Positions 42,223 through 50,239 of a stretch of DNA of 64,000 bases are shown piece by piece. Location of the stretch: positions 1-64,000 of the forward strand of contig CAYGNP010000005.1 of assembly GCA_964351365.1 (NCBI GenBank), written 5' to 3'. Each line of letters opens with the position of its first letter. Positions within the stretch are counted from its first letter, which is position 1. Below the pieces are notes generated by a model. It was not told the origin of the DNA and ran no database searches. It saw only the letters and a list, made by a program, of their open reading frames with translations. The stretch comes from UBA1672 sp964351365 (lineage in GTDB: Bacteria > Pseudomonadota > Alphaproteobacteria > Micavibrionales > Micavibrionaceae). The translations under genes and the position numbers were made by a program.

Positions 42223-42705
42223 ATGCCCCATGCCTCAAACCGCATAAAATCTATTAATCTGAACATCCCCGCCACCACCGGCGCGATGCAGCGCGACTGC
42301 GATATCGCCCTGCGTGATTTACAAAGAAGCAGCTTCTTTCAACCGGCCGAAGATACAAGCGGGCCCTACAGCATCGAACTCTACATCGAAGACAACCGCC
42401 TCATCCTCCACACTAAAAATGACAAAAACGAAGAACTCCCCTTTCTGGTTCTGTCCCTGAAACCCTACCGCCGCCTCATAAAAGACTATTTCATGATCGT
42501 CAGCAGCTACGACGCCGCTATCCGTGATGGCAAACCCAGCCGCATCGAGGCCATAGATATGGGCCGGCGCGGCCTTCATAACGAAGGCGCAGAACTCTTG
42601 CAAGAACGTCTGGACGGCAAAATCAAACTCGATCACGACACCGCCCGCAGATTATTTACCCTTATTTGCGTCCTCCACCACGGAATGGTGCATGTCTTGC
42701 GTTAA
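42223..42705 (+). CDS. UPF0262 family protein
   Basis: 160 aa, matching the alphaproteobacterial UPF0262 family: SFFQP followed by YSIELYIEDNRLIL, LSLKPYRRLIKDYFMIVSSY, IEAIDMGRRGLHNEGAELL and LFTLICVLHHG. Function unknown. In the hisG-UPF0262-infA-maf order normal for the class. Confidence 0.88.
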   Translation: MPHASNRIKSINLNIPATTGAMQRDCDIALRDLQRSSFFQPAEDTSGPYSIELYIEDNRLILHTKNDKNEELPFLVLSLKPYRRLIKDYFMIVSSYDAAIRDGKPSRIEAIDMGRRGLHNEGAELLQERLDGKIKLDHDTARRLFTLICVLHHGMVHVLR

Positions 42706-42770
42706 ACTCTTGCTTTCTCTAAAGCAGAGCAGTATACACATAACTCACAATAAACAGTCGCTTGACTTTG

Positions 42771-42840
42771 CTTTTTCAGCAGGCGCAAGCGGCGTAGAGT
42801 ATTAATAATACTTTAGACGCGCAGCAACGCACTGAAAAAG
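42771..42840 (+). promoter_or_regulatory. Nested inverted-repeat structure upstream of infA
   Basis: Outer arms CTTTTTCAG (42771-42779) and CTGAAAAAG (42832-42840) are perfect complements. Inside lies a second imperfect hairpin (42792-42820) with arms AGTATT/AATACT. The outer 3' arm ends 17 nt before the infA ATG and runs into the AAGGAAG ribosome-binding site. Could be a regulated leader; no T-run follows, so it is not a typical terminator. Confidence 0.5.
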
Positions 42841-42857
42841 AAAAAGGAAGTGGCTGA

Positions 42858-43076
42858 ATGGCAAAAGAAGATTTAATTGAATTCAAAGGCATAGTCTCAG
42901 AAGTGCTCCCTAACGCTATGTTTCGCGTGACACTTGAAAATGACCACGTCATCCTTGCGCACACCGCAGGCAAAATGCGTAAAAACCGCATTCGTGTTCT
43001 ACAGGGGGATTCTGTTATTGTCGAAATGACTCCCTACGACCTCACCAAAGGCCGCATTATTTTCCGTGAAAAATAA
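42858..43076 (+). CDS. infA: Translation initiation factor IF-1
   Basis: 72 aa OB-fold protein, MAKEDLIEFKGIVSEVLPNA to the C-terminal TKGRIIFREK. Binds the ribosomal A site during initiation. Strong AAGGAAG ribosome-binding site; preceded by a structured leader. The maf start overlaps its 3' end by 11 bp. Confidence 0.97.
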   Translation: MAKEDLIEFKGIVSEVLPNAMFRVTLENDHVILAHTAGKMRKNRIRVLQGDSVIVEMTPYDLTKGRIIFREK

Positions 43077-43662
43077 ACCCCCGCATAAGCCATTTATCCT
43101 CGCCTCAAGCTCACCCAGACGCCAGCAATTATTGAATCAGATAAACCTGATTCCTGACCAAATAATTCCAGCAGACATAGATGAAAAGCCTCTAAAAAAA
43201 GAACCTCCAAGAGATTTAGCCAAAAGACTGGCCAAAGAAAAAGCTCAAATTATAGCCAATAAGCACCCCGGAATTTTTATTATCGCCGCAGACACCGTTG
43301 TCGCTTGCGGACGCCGCGCGCTACCCAAAGCCGAAACCGAAAACCAGGCCCGCGATTGCCTGACCCTGCTCTCCGGACGACGCCACCACGTTTATGGCGG
43401 CATTTGCGTTATTACAGACACCGGCAAGACCATCACCCGCCTGTGCGATACAACCGTAAAATTTAAATCCCTGACAAAACAGGAAACGCAAACCTATATT
43501 GAATCAGGCGAATGGCAAGACAAAGCCGGAGGCTATGCCATACAGGGGCTGGCAGGCGCGTACATAAAATCCATACAAGGCTCATATTCAAATGTGGTTG
43601 GCCTCTCTCTTTATGATATACTGCAAATCGTTAAGGGAAATAATTTTTTATTTAAACAATAA
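43066..43662 (+). CDS. maf: Maf family nucleoside triphosphate pyrophosphatase
   Basis: 198 aa from a GTG at 43066 inside infA. House-cleaning enzyme that hydrolyses modified or canonical dNTPs. Seen: FILASSSPRRQQLL, KAQIIANKHP, catalytic D in FIIAADTVVACGRRALPK, GRRHHVYGGICVI and DKAGGYAIQGLAGAYIKSI with GSYSNVVGLSL. The infA-maf-rng order is standard. Confidence 0.94.
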   Translation: MKNKPPHKPFILASSSPRRQQLLNQINLIPDQIIPADIDEKPLKKEPPRDLAKRLAKEKAQIIANKHPGIFIIAADTVVACGRRALPKAETENQARDCLTLLSGRRHHVYGGICVITDTGKTITRLCDTTVKFKSLTKQETQTYIESGEWQDKAGGYAIQGLAGAYIKSIQGSYSNVVGLSLYDILQIVKGNNFLFKQ

Positions 43663-43690
43663 CTTTAAGTAATAAAGGTAAATATCTGTT

Positions 43691-44914
43691 TTGGATATAC
43701 TAATTGAAGAATTTGAAGGTAATATATGGTCGGTAGCACTCGAAAACGGACGGATCGAGGGCCTTGAAATCGATCCCCCCGGCGAACAAGTGCGCTACGG
43801 ATCGATTTACTACGCAAAAGTCACGCGCATTGACGCCGCACTCGATGCGGCCTTCCTCGACCTTGATGGCGATAACACCGGCATACTCTACAACCGTGAC
43901 CTGCGCGTTAAAACGGCTGACGACAATATCATCAAGGGCGGCGACACACCCATCGGCAAAATCCTCAATCCCGGTGACATGATCATCGTTCAGGCAAAAA
44001 CATCCTACATCGAGCGCCCCAACGACGATTTCTGGCACGCCGAAGATAAAATCGCACAAGTCAGCATGGATGTAACCCTGCAGGGCCGTTATCTGATTTT
44101 CTGCACCATGATGAACAAAAATCGCCTCTCACAGCGTATCCGCGGCAATAAAATACGCCAGCAACTCGAAGACATGATCGGCTCGCTCAAGGGCTTAAAC
44201 GGGTTCATTCTGCGCGCCGCCGCGCTAGACCTTCAAACCGAAATCCTCGAGCGCGAAGCCAAACTCCTCCTCGAGATGTGGCGCAAAATGAGCAAATATT
44301 TTACCGGCAAAAGCCCCTCTCTCATTGCCCTTGGCCCCGATTCAATCCAGAGAATCCTGAGCGATAAAGCACTGAAAACCATCGAACGCATCGAAGTTGT
44401 CACCATGGATCATTTCAGCCAGGCAGAGGAATGGTGTGCGCTCTTTGCGCCCGATCTGATGACGAAAATCAACCCCATCGAGCTTGAAAACGCCGCGCAG
44501 GATCTTGCCCTCCTTGAATATCGTGACATTCTGGGCCAAATCGAAGCCCTCTTCCAAAATTACGTCCTCCTCCCCCATGGCGGCAACATTATCATACAAG
44601 AAACCGCCGCCCTCACAGCCATAGACGTGAATAAAGGCGGCGATAAACGTAGCCATCTCGCCCTGAACCTTGAGGCCGCCGAGGAAATCGCGCGTCAGAT
44701 GCGCCTGCGCAATCTGGGTGGCATTGTCATTGTCGACTTCCTCAAAATGAACAAGAAAGACGAAAAAACCTTACTTTCCCTGCTCGAAGATAAAATCTAC
44801 GCCGACCCCTGCACCGTTCAAATCCATGGCTTCACAAAGCTCGGTCTGATCGAGATGACCCGAAAACGACGCACCGCCCCCCTAGGCGAACGTTTCGATG
44901 GCATCACCTTTTAA
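43691..44914 (+). CDS. rng: Ribonuclease E/G family protein
   Basis: 407 aa from a TTG at 43691 after AAAGG. S1-type RNA-binding domain (~35-120), then the catalytic core with the metal-binding aspartates in TAIDVNKGGDK and GGIVIVDFLKM, and the family end GLIEMTRKRR. The protein stops at PLGERFDGITF and has no CPxC zinc-link motif, which E. coli RNase E uses for tetramer formation; short alphaproteobacterial homologues often lack it. Initiates turnover and processing of RNA. tRNA-Phe follows; the yacG gene often found next to rng is absent. Confidence 0.9.
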   Translation: MDILIEEFEGNIWSVALENGRIEGLEIDPPGEQVRYGSIYYAKVTRIDAALDAAFLDLDGDNTGILYNRDLRVKTADDNIIKGGDTPIGKILNPGDMIIVQAKTSYIERPNDDFWHAEDKIAQVSMDVTLQGRYLIFCTMMNKNRLSQRIRGNKIRQQLEDMIGSLKGLNGFILRAAALDLQTEILEREAKLLLEMWRKMSKYFTGKSPSLIALGPDSIQRILSDKALKTIERIEVVTMDHFSQAEEWCALFAPDLMTKINPIELENAAQDLALLEYRDILGQIEALFQNYVLLPHGGNIIIQETAALTAIDVNKGGDKRSHLALNLEAAEEIARQMRLRNLGGIVIVDFLKMNKKDEKTLLSLLEDKIYADPCTVQIHGFTKLGLIEMTRKRRTAPLGERFDGITF

Positions 44915-44989
44915 AAGTTTAAACAAGGCGCTGGACAAGCCCGCCGCATTCTTTTATAAGCTAAAGACCTCGTGATTAGGTTCACAAAT

Positions 44990-45064
44990 GCCCGGGTAGC
45001 TCAGGGGTAGAGCAAGGGATTGAAAATCCCTGTGTCGGTGGTTCGATTCTGCCCCCGGGCACCA
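44990..45064 (+). tRNA. tRNA-Phe (GAA anticodon), copy 1
   Basis: 75 nt with encoded CCA: acceptor GCCCGGG/CCCGGGC, D-arm TAGCTCAGGGGTAGAGC, anticodon loop TTGAAAA, T-arm GGTTCGATTC. Identical to the second copy at 45824. Confidence 0.95.
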
Positions 45065-45132
45065 TTTACAAAACCTTCCATTTTATCATTGGGTAAAGCT
45101 TATATTGGGCGCTTTATTTGTACGGCGTTTTT

Positions 45133-45161
45133 TTGTGGAAAAGCCCGCGACTTTCTATATG
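45133..45161 (+). promoter_or_regulatory. Promoter-like element in repeat copy 1 (same at 45967-45995)
   Basis: TTGTGG (45133-45138), 17-nt spacer, TATATG (45156-45161), then GAGG six nt before the ATG at 45180. The same element drives the intact cupin gene from the second repeat. Modest matches only. Confidence 0.4.
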
Positions 45162-45179
45162 ATGCTATAGAGGTATATA

Positions 45180-45275
45180 ATGCTGCATCTTACTAATATT
45201 GTTGATACATTTCCTACTGTTAGCATTCCCAATAGTAATAGCGGACTACCTGAAGGCGCGAGGATGAAACCATGA
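45180..45275 (+). pseudogene. Truncated 5' fragment of the cupin/DUF2867 gene
   Basis: ATG plus 30 codons (MLHLTNIVDTFPTVSIPNSN then SGLPEGARMKP) ending in TGA. The first 22 residues equal the intact gene at 46014. Its stop overlaps the next start as ATGA, so it could deliver ribosomes to the inserted ORF. Confidence 0.75.
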
Positions 45276-45763
45276 CCCGTCGCGTGGTGCCGCTCCATCA
45301 AACCGAAACCGACCAATCGGGCGAGATGGACCTGGTCAACGGCGAACCATTCACCGGACTCATCGTCGATTTCGACGAGAATGGCGAACTGAACTCCATC
45401 TCCGAGAGCGAGAATGGCGTGCCGCATGGATACTCCATCGATCTGGAGAATGGTCGCCCGGTCGCGGTCGACGAGTATTTTCACGGCACGGAACACGGGC
45501 TGATGGCCGAGTGGCGAGACGGTGCGCTCGCCTTCGTTGCGCGCGTCCAGTTCAGAACCGAGGACCAACGCCAGACCTTTACCAGCGACCTTCCCGCTCC
45601 GCTGGTGATCAACGCAGAGGGTGTGGCGACCGTGGCGCGGCTGCGCCTGCTCAATCCGCGGATCCCTCCCATCCAGCTTTCGGCGCCCGAGCTCTACGCT
45701 CGGTTTCAGGCCGCGGCGCCCGGCCTGATCGCTGAAACCAGGCGCGGCCTTGGACTGGAGTGA
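45272..45763 (+). CDS. MORN/YwqK-like repeat protein, GC-rich insert
   Basis: 163 aa, ATG at 45272 with GAGG upstream and an ATGA overlap with the truncated cupin ORF. N-terminal half shows spaced Gly/Asn repeats (LVNGEPFTGLIVDFDENGEL, ENGVPHGYSIDLENG, FHGTEHGLMAEWRDG) like the MORN-type repeats of YwqK antitoxin/immunity proteins; the C-terminal half is Ala/Arg/Pro-rich and unknown. GC content and G/C-ending codons are clearly higher than in neighbours, indicating transfer. An immunity or antitoxin role is suggested only by the repeats; no toxin is adjacent. Confidence 0.65.
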   Translation: MTRRVVPLHQTETDQSGEMDLVNGEPFTGLIVDFDENGELNSISESENGVPHGYSIDLENGRPVAVDEYFHGTEHGLMAEWRDGALAFVARVQFRTEDQRQTFTSDLPAPLVINAEGVATVARLRLLNPRIPPIQLSAPELYARFQAAAPGLIAETRRGLGLE

Positions 45764-45775
45764 CCGTTGCGAGCG

Positions 45776-46086
45776 CGCCGCATTCTTTTATAAGCTAAAG
45801 ACCTCGTGATTAGGTTCACAATTGCCCGGGTAGCTCAGGGGTAGAGCAAGGGATTGAAAATCCCTGTGTCGGTGGTTCGATTCTGCCCCCGGGCACCATT
45901 TACAAAACCTTCCATTTTATCATTGGGTAAAGCTTATATTGGGCGCTTTATTTGTACGGCGTTTTTTTGTGGAAAAGCCCGCGACTTTCTATATGATGCT
46001 ATAGAGGTATATAATGCTGCATCTTACTAATATTGTTGATACATTTCCTACTGTTAGCATTCCCAATAGTAATAGCGGACCACCTG
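45776..46086 (+). repeat. 311-bp direct repeat, copy 2
   Basis: Second copy of the 44942-45252 repeat. It runs into the complete cupin/DUF2867 coding sequence. Confidence 0.95.
45824..45898 (+). tRNA. tRNA-Phe (GAA anticodon), copy 2
   Basis: Identical in all 75 nt to the tRNA-Phe at 44990-45064; part of the duplicated segment. Confidence 0.95.
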
Positions 46087-47426
46087 TCGAGGTGTCTTTA
46101 ATTGCACAGCTGGGGCACGGTGCAGGCAATCATCTTGTATCACATGTCGCCTCAAGACAGAAAAATCACGCAGAGTTTATTGATGAATTAGATGAGCCGT
46201 CAGCAAAGCTCGCTGGAACCAATTTTTCTCTGGGGGACACAACGTCTCTTTATTCATTTATCGTTGGGCCAAAAGGGCATCCTTTTCATAGGCACGCAGG
46301 GCATCGTATATTTACGGCTGTTTCAGGAAGTGGTGGAGCACAATTACGGTTTTCTACTGCCACTATGGAAGAAATTGAGGAAAACCCACATAAATTTATT
46401 GAAGCACTTCACTTTATCAATATACCTCCAGATTGTCTTTTTACAGTTAGGTTCGGTGGTGAAACATGGCATCAATTTTGGCCACTATCAAAAAACTCTT
46501 TGCATCCTGTTTTCTTTGCACTGTCTTGCCATACAGATGAATTAGGCGGAAATCTGTCTGATGAGTTAAAGGAAAAAATAAAGTCAAATAAGGCGGATAT
46601 ACCATCACTTACGGAAGTTCTGCCGCCTGATGTTTCAAAGCTAATTTATTCCAAGGACTTTCAAGAGGAAATTATTCCAACGACAACTCTTTCATTGGAT
46701 GCCGCTGCAGGAACAGTGCAGCGAAAGGTTTGTGATACATTCAGGGGACGCATGGGTATGCTGCGCGGCGCTTGGGGCAATTGGTATGGTTCTGGTGGTT
46801 ATATATCACAAACGGATATGACAAAAACAGTTGTTGAGTTAAAGAATATCCCCGATCACTCGATACTAAGAAATCATCTCGATCAAGTTTTTTTAAATCA
46901 CGAAGATACTTTTTTGATTTTTTTAAAAGGCTTTGACTTTAAAGGACTTAACGCTGCGCAAATTCTAGAGCTATTACTAGAAGGGTTTTTGATGAATGCT
47001 CCGCAGGGCGTTTCAAGGCTTATGATGTTTCGGAATATGATCGTAAAGCCATTGGGGTTAAGGACATCGCCTTTAGGTTGCCCTGTTTCCTCACTTCTGT
47101 CAGATGATATGAGAAATCTTTTTGCAAATAAGTACCCAGTATTAGATCAAAAAATTGAAGAAGATAGAGCTATGGCTCAGGTAATATTGGGAGCAGATGA
47201 CAAGCACCTTAAGTTTAGATCTTGCGTTGGAGTGGAAGTCATAGATCAACATAATGTAAAAATCACATTAGGGACACGTGTTCATTGTAAGAATATGTTC
47301 GGGCGTTTCTATATGTATATTATTGATTATGTTCATCGCCATTACATTACACCTACTATGTTAAGCCGTGCATCGGATTATGTTATTTCTCAAGTAAAAC
47401 CAACGCATCGCAACCCATTACAATAA
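46014..47426 (+). CDS. Cupin-like / DUF2867-like two-domain protein
   Basis: 470 aa. Residues ~65-160 look like a cupin: GHPFHRHAGHRIFTAVSGSG (H89, H92, H94, H97) and a second motif with H153 (GGETWHQFWP), enough to bind a metal. Residues ~330-470 resemble DUF2867: MFRNMIVKPLGLRTSPLG, ILGADDKHLKFRSCVGVEV, then TRVHCKNMFGRFYMYIIDYV. Assignment of both domains is by motif only. AT-rich, G-rich on the plus strand unlike flanking genes, so probably acquired. Function unknown; a small-molecule-binding or oxygenase role is possible. Its 5' end is duplicated upstream. Confidence 0.6.
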   Translation: MLHLTNIVDTFPTVSIPNSNSGPPVEVSLIAQLGHGAGNHLVSHVASRQKNHAEFIDELDEPSAKLAGTNFSLGDTTSLYSFIVGPKGHPFHRHAGHRIFTAVSGSGGAQLRFSTATMEEIEENPHKFIEALHFINIPPDCLFTVRFGGETWHQFWPLSKNSLHPVFFALSCHTDELGGNLSDELKEKIKSNKADIPSLTEVLPPDVSKLIYSKDFQEEIIPTTTLSLDAAAGTVQRKVCDTFRGRMGMLRGAWGNWYGSGGYISQTDMTKTVVELKNIPDHSILRNHLDQVFLNHEDTFLIFLKGFDFKGLNAAQILELLLEGFLMNAPQGVSRLMMFRNMIVKPLGLRTSPLGCPVSSLLSDDMRNLFANKYPVLDQKIEEDRAMAQVILGADDKHLKFRSCVGVEVIDQHNVKITLGTRVHCKNMFGRFYMYIIDYVHRHYITPTMLSRASDYVISQVKPTHRNPLQ

Positions 47427-47502
47427 AACTGCGGCTTCGTTTTTTGCTTTTCTATGCCTGGCAGCTGTAAAGATATGGATAAAACATTGTGAAAGAAAAA
47501 AG

Positions 47503-47805
47503 ATGGTACGTAGACTTGAAAAATTAGAATCCAGAAAACGCTGGAGTGAACTTAGAGACCTGTGGAATGAGTTTGATCCTATCGGAGTTATGGGTGATCT
47601 GGAATGGCCTCGTGATGAATATGAGAGCTATTGTGGTACATCCATGCGACTACTGGAGCAGAATGCCGAAAATAAAGAGTTGGAAGCCTACGTTCGTTCT
47701 GCTCTGGACAACATGGGTATTGGCGCAAGCGATGACGCGATACAAAATTTTGTAAAAAAACTAAAAATCTGGTTTCAAGAAAAGTGGTCAGGAACATGCG
47801 TCTGA
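47503..47805 (+). CDS. Small protein, DUF1871-like
   Basis: 100 aa, charged, no signal. The core LRDLWNEFDPIGVMGDLEWP followed by RDEYESY and a Leu-rich helical end resembles DUF1871-type proteins with a WDPIGV...DEYDSY pattern. Such proteins occur with toxin or immunity genes, but no partner is evident. It shares the unusual strand composition of the cupin gene 77 nt upstream, so it belongs to the same island. Confidence 0.5.
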   Translation: MVRRLEKLESRKRWSELRDLWNEFDPIGVMGDLEWPRDEYESYCGTSMRLLEQNAENKELEAYVRSALDNMGIGASDDAIQNFVKKLKIWFQEKWSGTCV

Positions 47806-47929
47806 CTTTTGTCCACACGACCTAGCTGCTGCATTTTTCTTAACAAGAAAAACCAGCATAAATAAAATTATAGATATATTTTCCGTAAATACTTACACAT
47901 TTTTAACTCTTTCCATATTATTATGTAGA

Positions 47930-47955
47930 GTGCGTTTGTTGCAGCGCACCTTTTT
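47930..47955 (+). terminator. Hairpin with T-run at island end
   Basis: GTGCG (47930-47934) pairs with CGCAC (47945-47949) and is followed by CTTTTT. Short stem. It lies 125 nt past the DUF1871-like gene and 66 nt before the FecR-domain gene, and may isolate the two. Confidence 0.45.
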
Positions 47956-48020
47956 GTTACGCATTCGGGAGTGGAAAATGTGTAATATCAAGAGTTTAAA
48001 GCTATTAAAGGTGGGAAAAT

Positions 48021-50213
48021 ATGGCTTATAAAGTATTTGAAGATTTTGGTCAAAAATATAACGCAAATGCACCGGATCAACCGGAGAGCATCACATTAAC
48101 GGTTTCCGAAGGCCAAAATATCGACTTGCCAGACACAAACTATGTCACAGATTCACAAATTTCGCGCGACGGCTCAGACCTCGTGCTGCAAACCAGTAAC
48201 GGAACAATCACAATCGAGGGATACTTTAACGCCGAGCCAGCGCCAAATCTTGTCGGCCCTGATGGCCACACCCTAACCCCTGATCTCGTAAATTCATTCA
48301 TCACCAGCGGCTCGGAGTTCGCCGATACAGGAATGAACGCAAATGACGCCTCCCCTGTTGGCGTGGTCCAGGAAGTCAGCGGCCAGGCAACAGTAAAACA
48401 TCTGGACGGCACAGTCGAAACCATTGCCATCGGCACCTACATTTATCAGGGCGACATCATTGAAACCGACCAAAACGGCGCGGTCAACATTATGTTCATT
48501 GATGAAACGACATTCGCAGTCTCAGAAGATGCGCGACTGGCGATTGATGAATATGTCTACGACCCCTCAACACAATCAGGCGAGTCTAACTTCTCGGTTC
48601 TCAAAGGCGTGTTCGTCTTTACCTCTGGACTTATTGGCCGAGACGATCCGGACGACGTAACAATTCAAACCCCATCCGGCTCTATCGGTATCCGCGGAAC
48701 AATTATTGCCGGGAATGTGAACACAGGCGAAATCACGGTGATCGAAGGCGCTATTGTGCTGACAGATTACTCAGGAAATAGCATTACACTGGCAAACCAA
48801 TACGAAACTGCTCGATTTAACCCATCAGAGAGCAATATCGAACATATTGGTAACCTCAGCGCGCAGGATGTTTCAAGCAAATTCGCCAGTGTTTCCGGCG
48901 TTTCTGCAAATCTCTTCTCCTCTATTATGGACAACGCAAAAGAATCTGAAGAACAGGATAACAAACAAAATTCTGCACCAGAATCACCTGAAAATACCCA
49001 AGAATCCGAAACGCAGGATGAATCAAACGCCACTCAAGCAGAGCCAGAAGCGCAGACAACCCAAATCATCACCAGCGAACAAATCATCAAAGGTGACACC
49101 CAAATCATAACATCGCCTTCAAAGAGTACCGCTCCTGCGACAACACAAAACACTGCACCTGCACCAACAACAACGGCGACACAAACGATACAGCCGCCTA
49201 CTTTTAACCAAACACCGCAGGAGCAGTTAGCCCCCGTTCAGGGCCCAACAGCAGCGACCGTAAGCCGCAGCGCGCCAATAGCCTTCTTCAGCGGCTCACA
49301 AAACAGCCACTTTGAATATAATTTTGCAGCCGAGTTCAATGACCCGGACAACCGCATCACCGGCTATCAGCTCATCAGCGACCTATATTCACAAAGCGCG
49401 GATATACTAAATGGATCAGTAAATTTCAACAGCACAACCGGATTGTTAAGGTTTAACTTAAACTCAACAACAACAAACGACGACATCGAAAGTTTTACCA
49501 TCCGCGCAATGACCCTTGATGGCCCGATAGACGCAACCTATTCATTCGATGTTCGTGATGTGGTTGGCACACCAACAACCCTAAACCCGAACATAACTTT
49601 GAACGCTGGCACGGTATTCAGCGGCGATAACGCTCTGGGCGGCCAGATTAACATTAATGGGCCAAACGTATCTTATTACGGTAGCAATAACGACAACCTC
49701 GTAACAATTAACAATACAGGTTCTCTCGTAAAAACATCGGGCGGAAACGACACTATAACGATAACAACCGGAAGCCCCTACTTCGCTTTCGGCGAAGCCG
49801 GGAACGATACATTCATCATTAACAATACAACCGCTATGAACAGCTTGCAATCAGGCACAAATATGGGCCGCATGGACGGCGGTACTGGCCAAGATACCCT
49901 CAAATTTTTGACTGGTGGTAACATTAACTTCGCGACCATGGCCGACAAAAATTTTATAAAAAATATCGAAACCATTAATACCGATAATGGCGCGGCAAAC
50001 ACGGTAACACTGGATTACAACAGCGTACTCAGAATGACCGATGCCGACAATAAACTCGTTATCGATCTAGACAGTAACGATAACTTTGTTTTCAACCGAA
50101 ATGGCCATAATTTTACAAATGTCGGATCAAACGGTGGATTTACAGAATACACTGACGGCGTCGTGACCCTCTTGGTCGATGATACGCATAACGCCGTAAG
50201 CGGAATTCTCTAA
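48021..50213 (+). CDS. FecR-domain surface/secreted protein with RTX-like repeats
   Basis: 730 aa, no signal peptide. Residues ~115-240 are a FecR-type domain (VVQEVSGQATVKHLDGTVET, IYQGDIIETDQNGAVNIMF, ARLAIDEYVYDPS, SGSIGIRGTIIAG), the form found at the N-terminus of large type I-secreted adhesins. A Gln/Glu/Thr/Pro-rich low-complexity stretch follows (~310-430), then a cadherin-like segment and a C-terminus with degenerate RTX nonapeptides (GGNDTITI, GEAGNDTFII, DGGTGQDTLKF). Likely exported through a type I system whose genes are not in the window. Ribosome-binding site AAAGGTGGG. Confidence 0.78.
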   Translation: MAYKVFEDFGQKYNANAPDQPESITLTVSEGQNIDLPDTNYVTDSQISRDGSDLVLQTSNGTITIEGYFNAEPAPNLVGPDGHTLTPDLVNSFITSGSEFADTGMNANDASPVGVVQEVSGQATVKHLDGTVETIAIGTYIYQGDIIETDQNGAVNIMFIDETTFAVSEDARLAIDEYVYDPSTQSGESNFSVLKGVFVFTSGLIGRDDPDDVTIQTPSGSIGIRGTIIAGNVNTGEITVIEGAIVLTDYSGNSITLANQYETARFNPSESNIEHIGNLSAQDVSSKFASVSGVSANLFSSIMDNAKESEEQDNKQNSAPESPENTQESETQDESNATQAEPEAQTTQIITSEQIIKGDTQIITSPSKSTAPATTQNTAPAPTTTATQTIQPPTFNQTPQEQLAPVQGPTAATVSRSAPIAFFSGSQNSHFEYNFAAEFNDPDNRITGYQLISDLYSQSADILNGSVNFNSTTGLLRFNLNSTTTNDDIESFTIRAMTLDGPIDATYSFDVRDVVGTPTTLNPNITLNAGTVFSGDNALGGQININGPNVSYYGSNNDNLVTINNTGSLVKTSGGNDTITITTGSPYFAFGEAGNDTFIINNTTAMNSLQSGTNMGRMDGGTGQDTLKFLTGGNINFATMADKNFIKNIETINTDNGAANTVTLDYNSVLRMTDADNKLVIDLDSNDNFVFNRNGHNFTNVGSNGGFTEYTDGVVTLLVDDTHNAVSGIL

Positions 50214-50239
50214 TCAGAGAAAAAAGATGTGTGGGGAAT

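Larger units (their letters stand above)
44942..45252 (+). repeat. 311-bp direct repeat, copy 1 (tRNA-Phe plus 5' end of cupin gene)
   Basis: Matches 45776-46086 at an offset of 834 bp with two mismatches (44988 A against 45822 T; 45247 T against 46081 C). It includes a spacer, the whole tRNA-Phe gene, a promoter-like element, a ribosome-binding site and 24 codons of the cupin/DUF2867 gene. Confidence 0.95.

Noticed and set aside
44899..44976. 25-codon plus-strand ORF overlapping the end of rng
   Set aside because: No ribosome-binding site and overlaps rng coding; considered as a remnant of yacG, but it has none of the four zinc cysteines.
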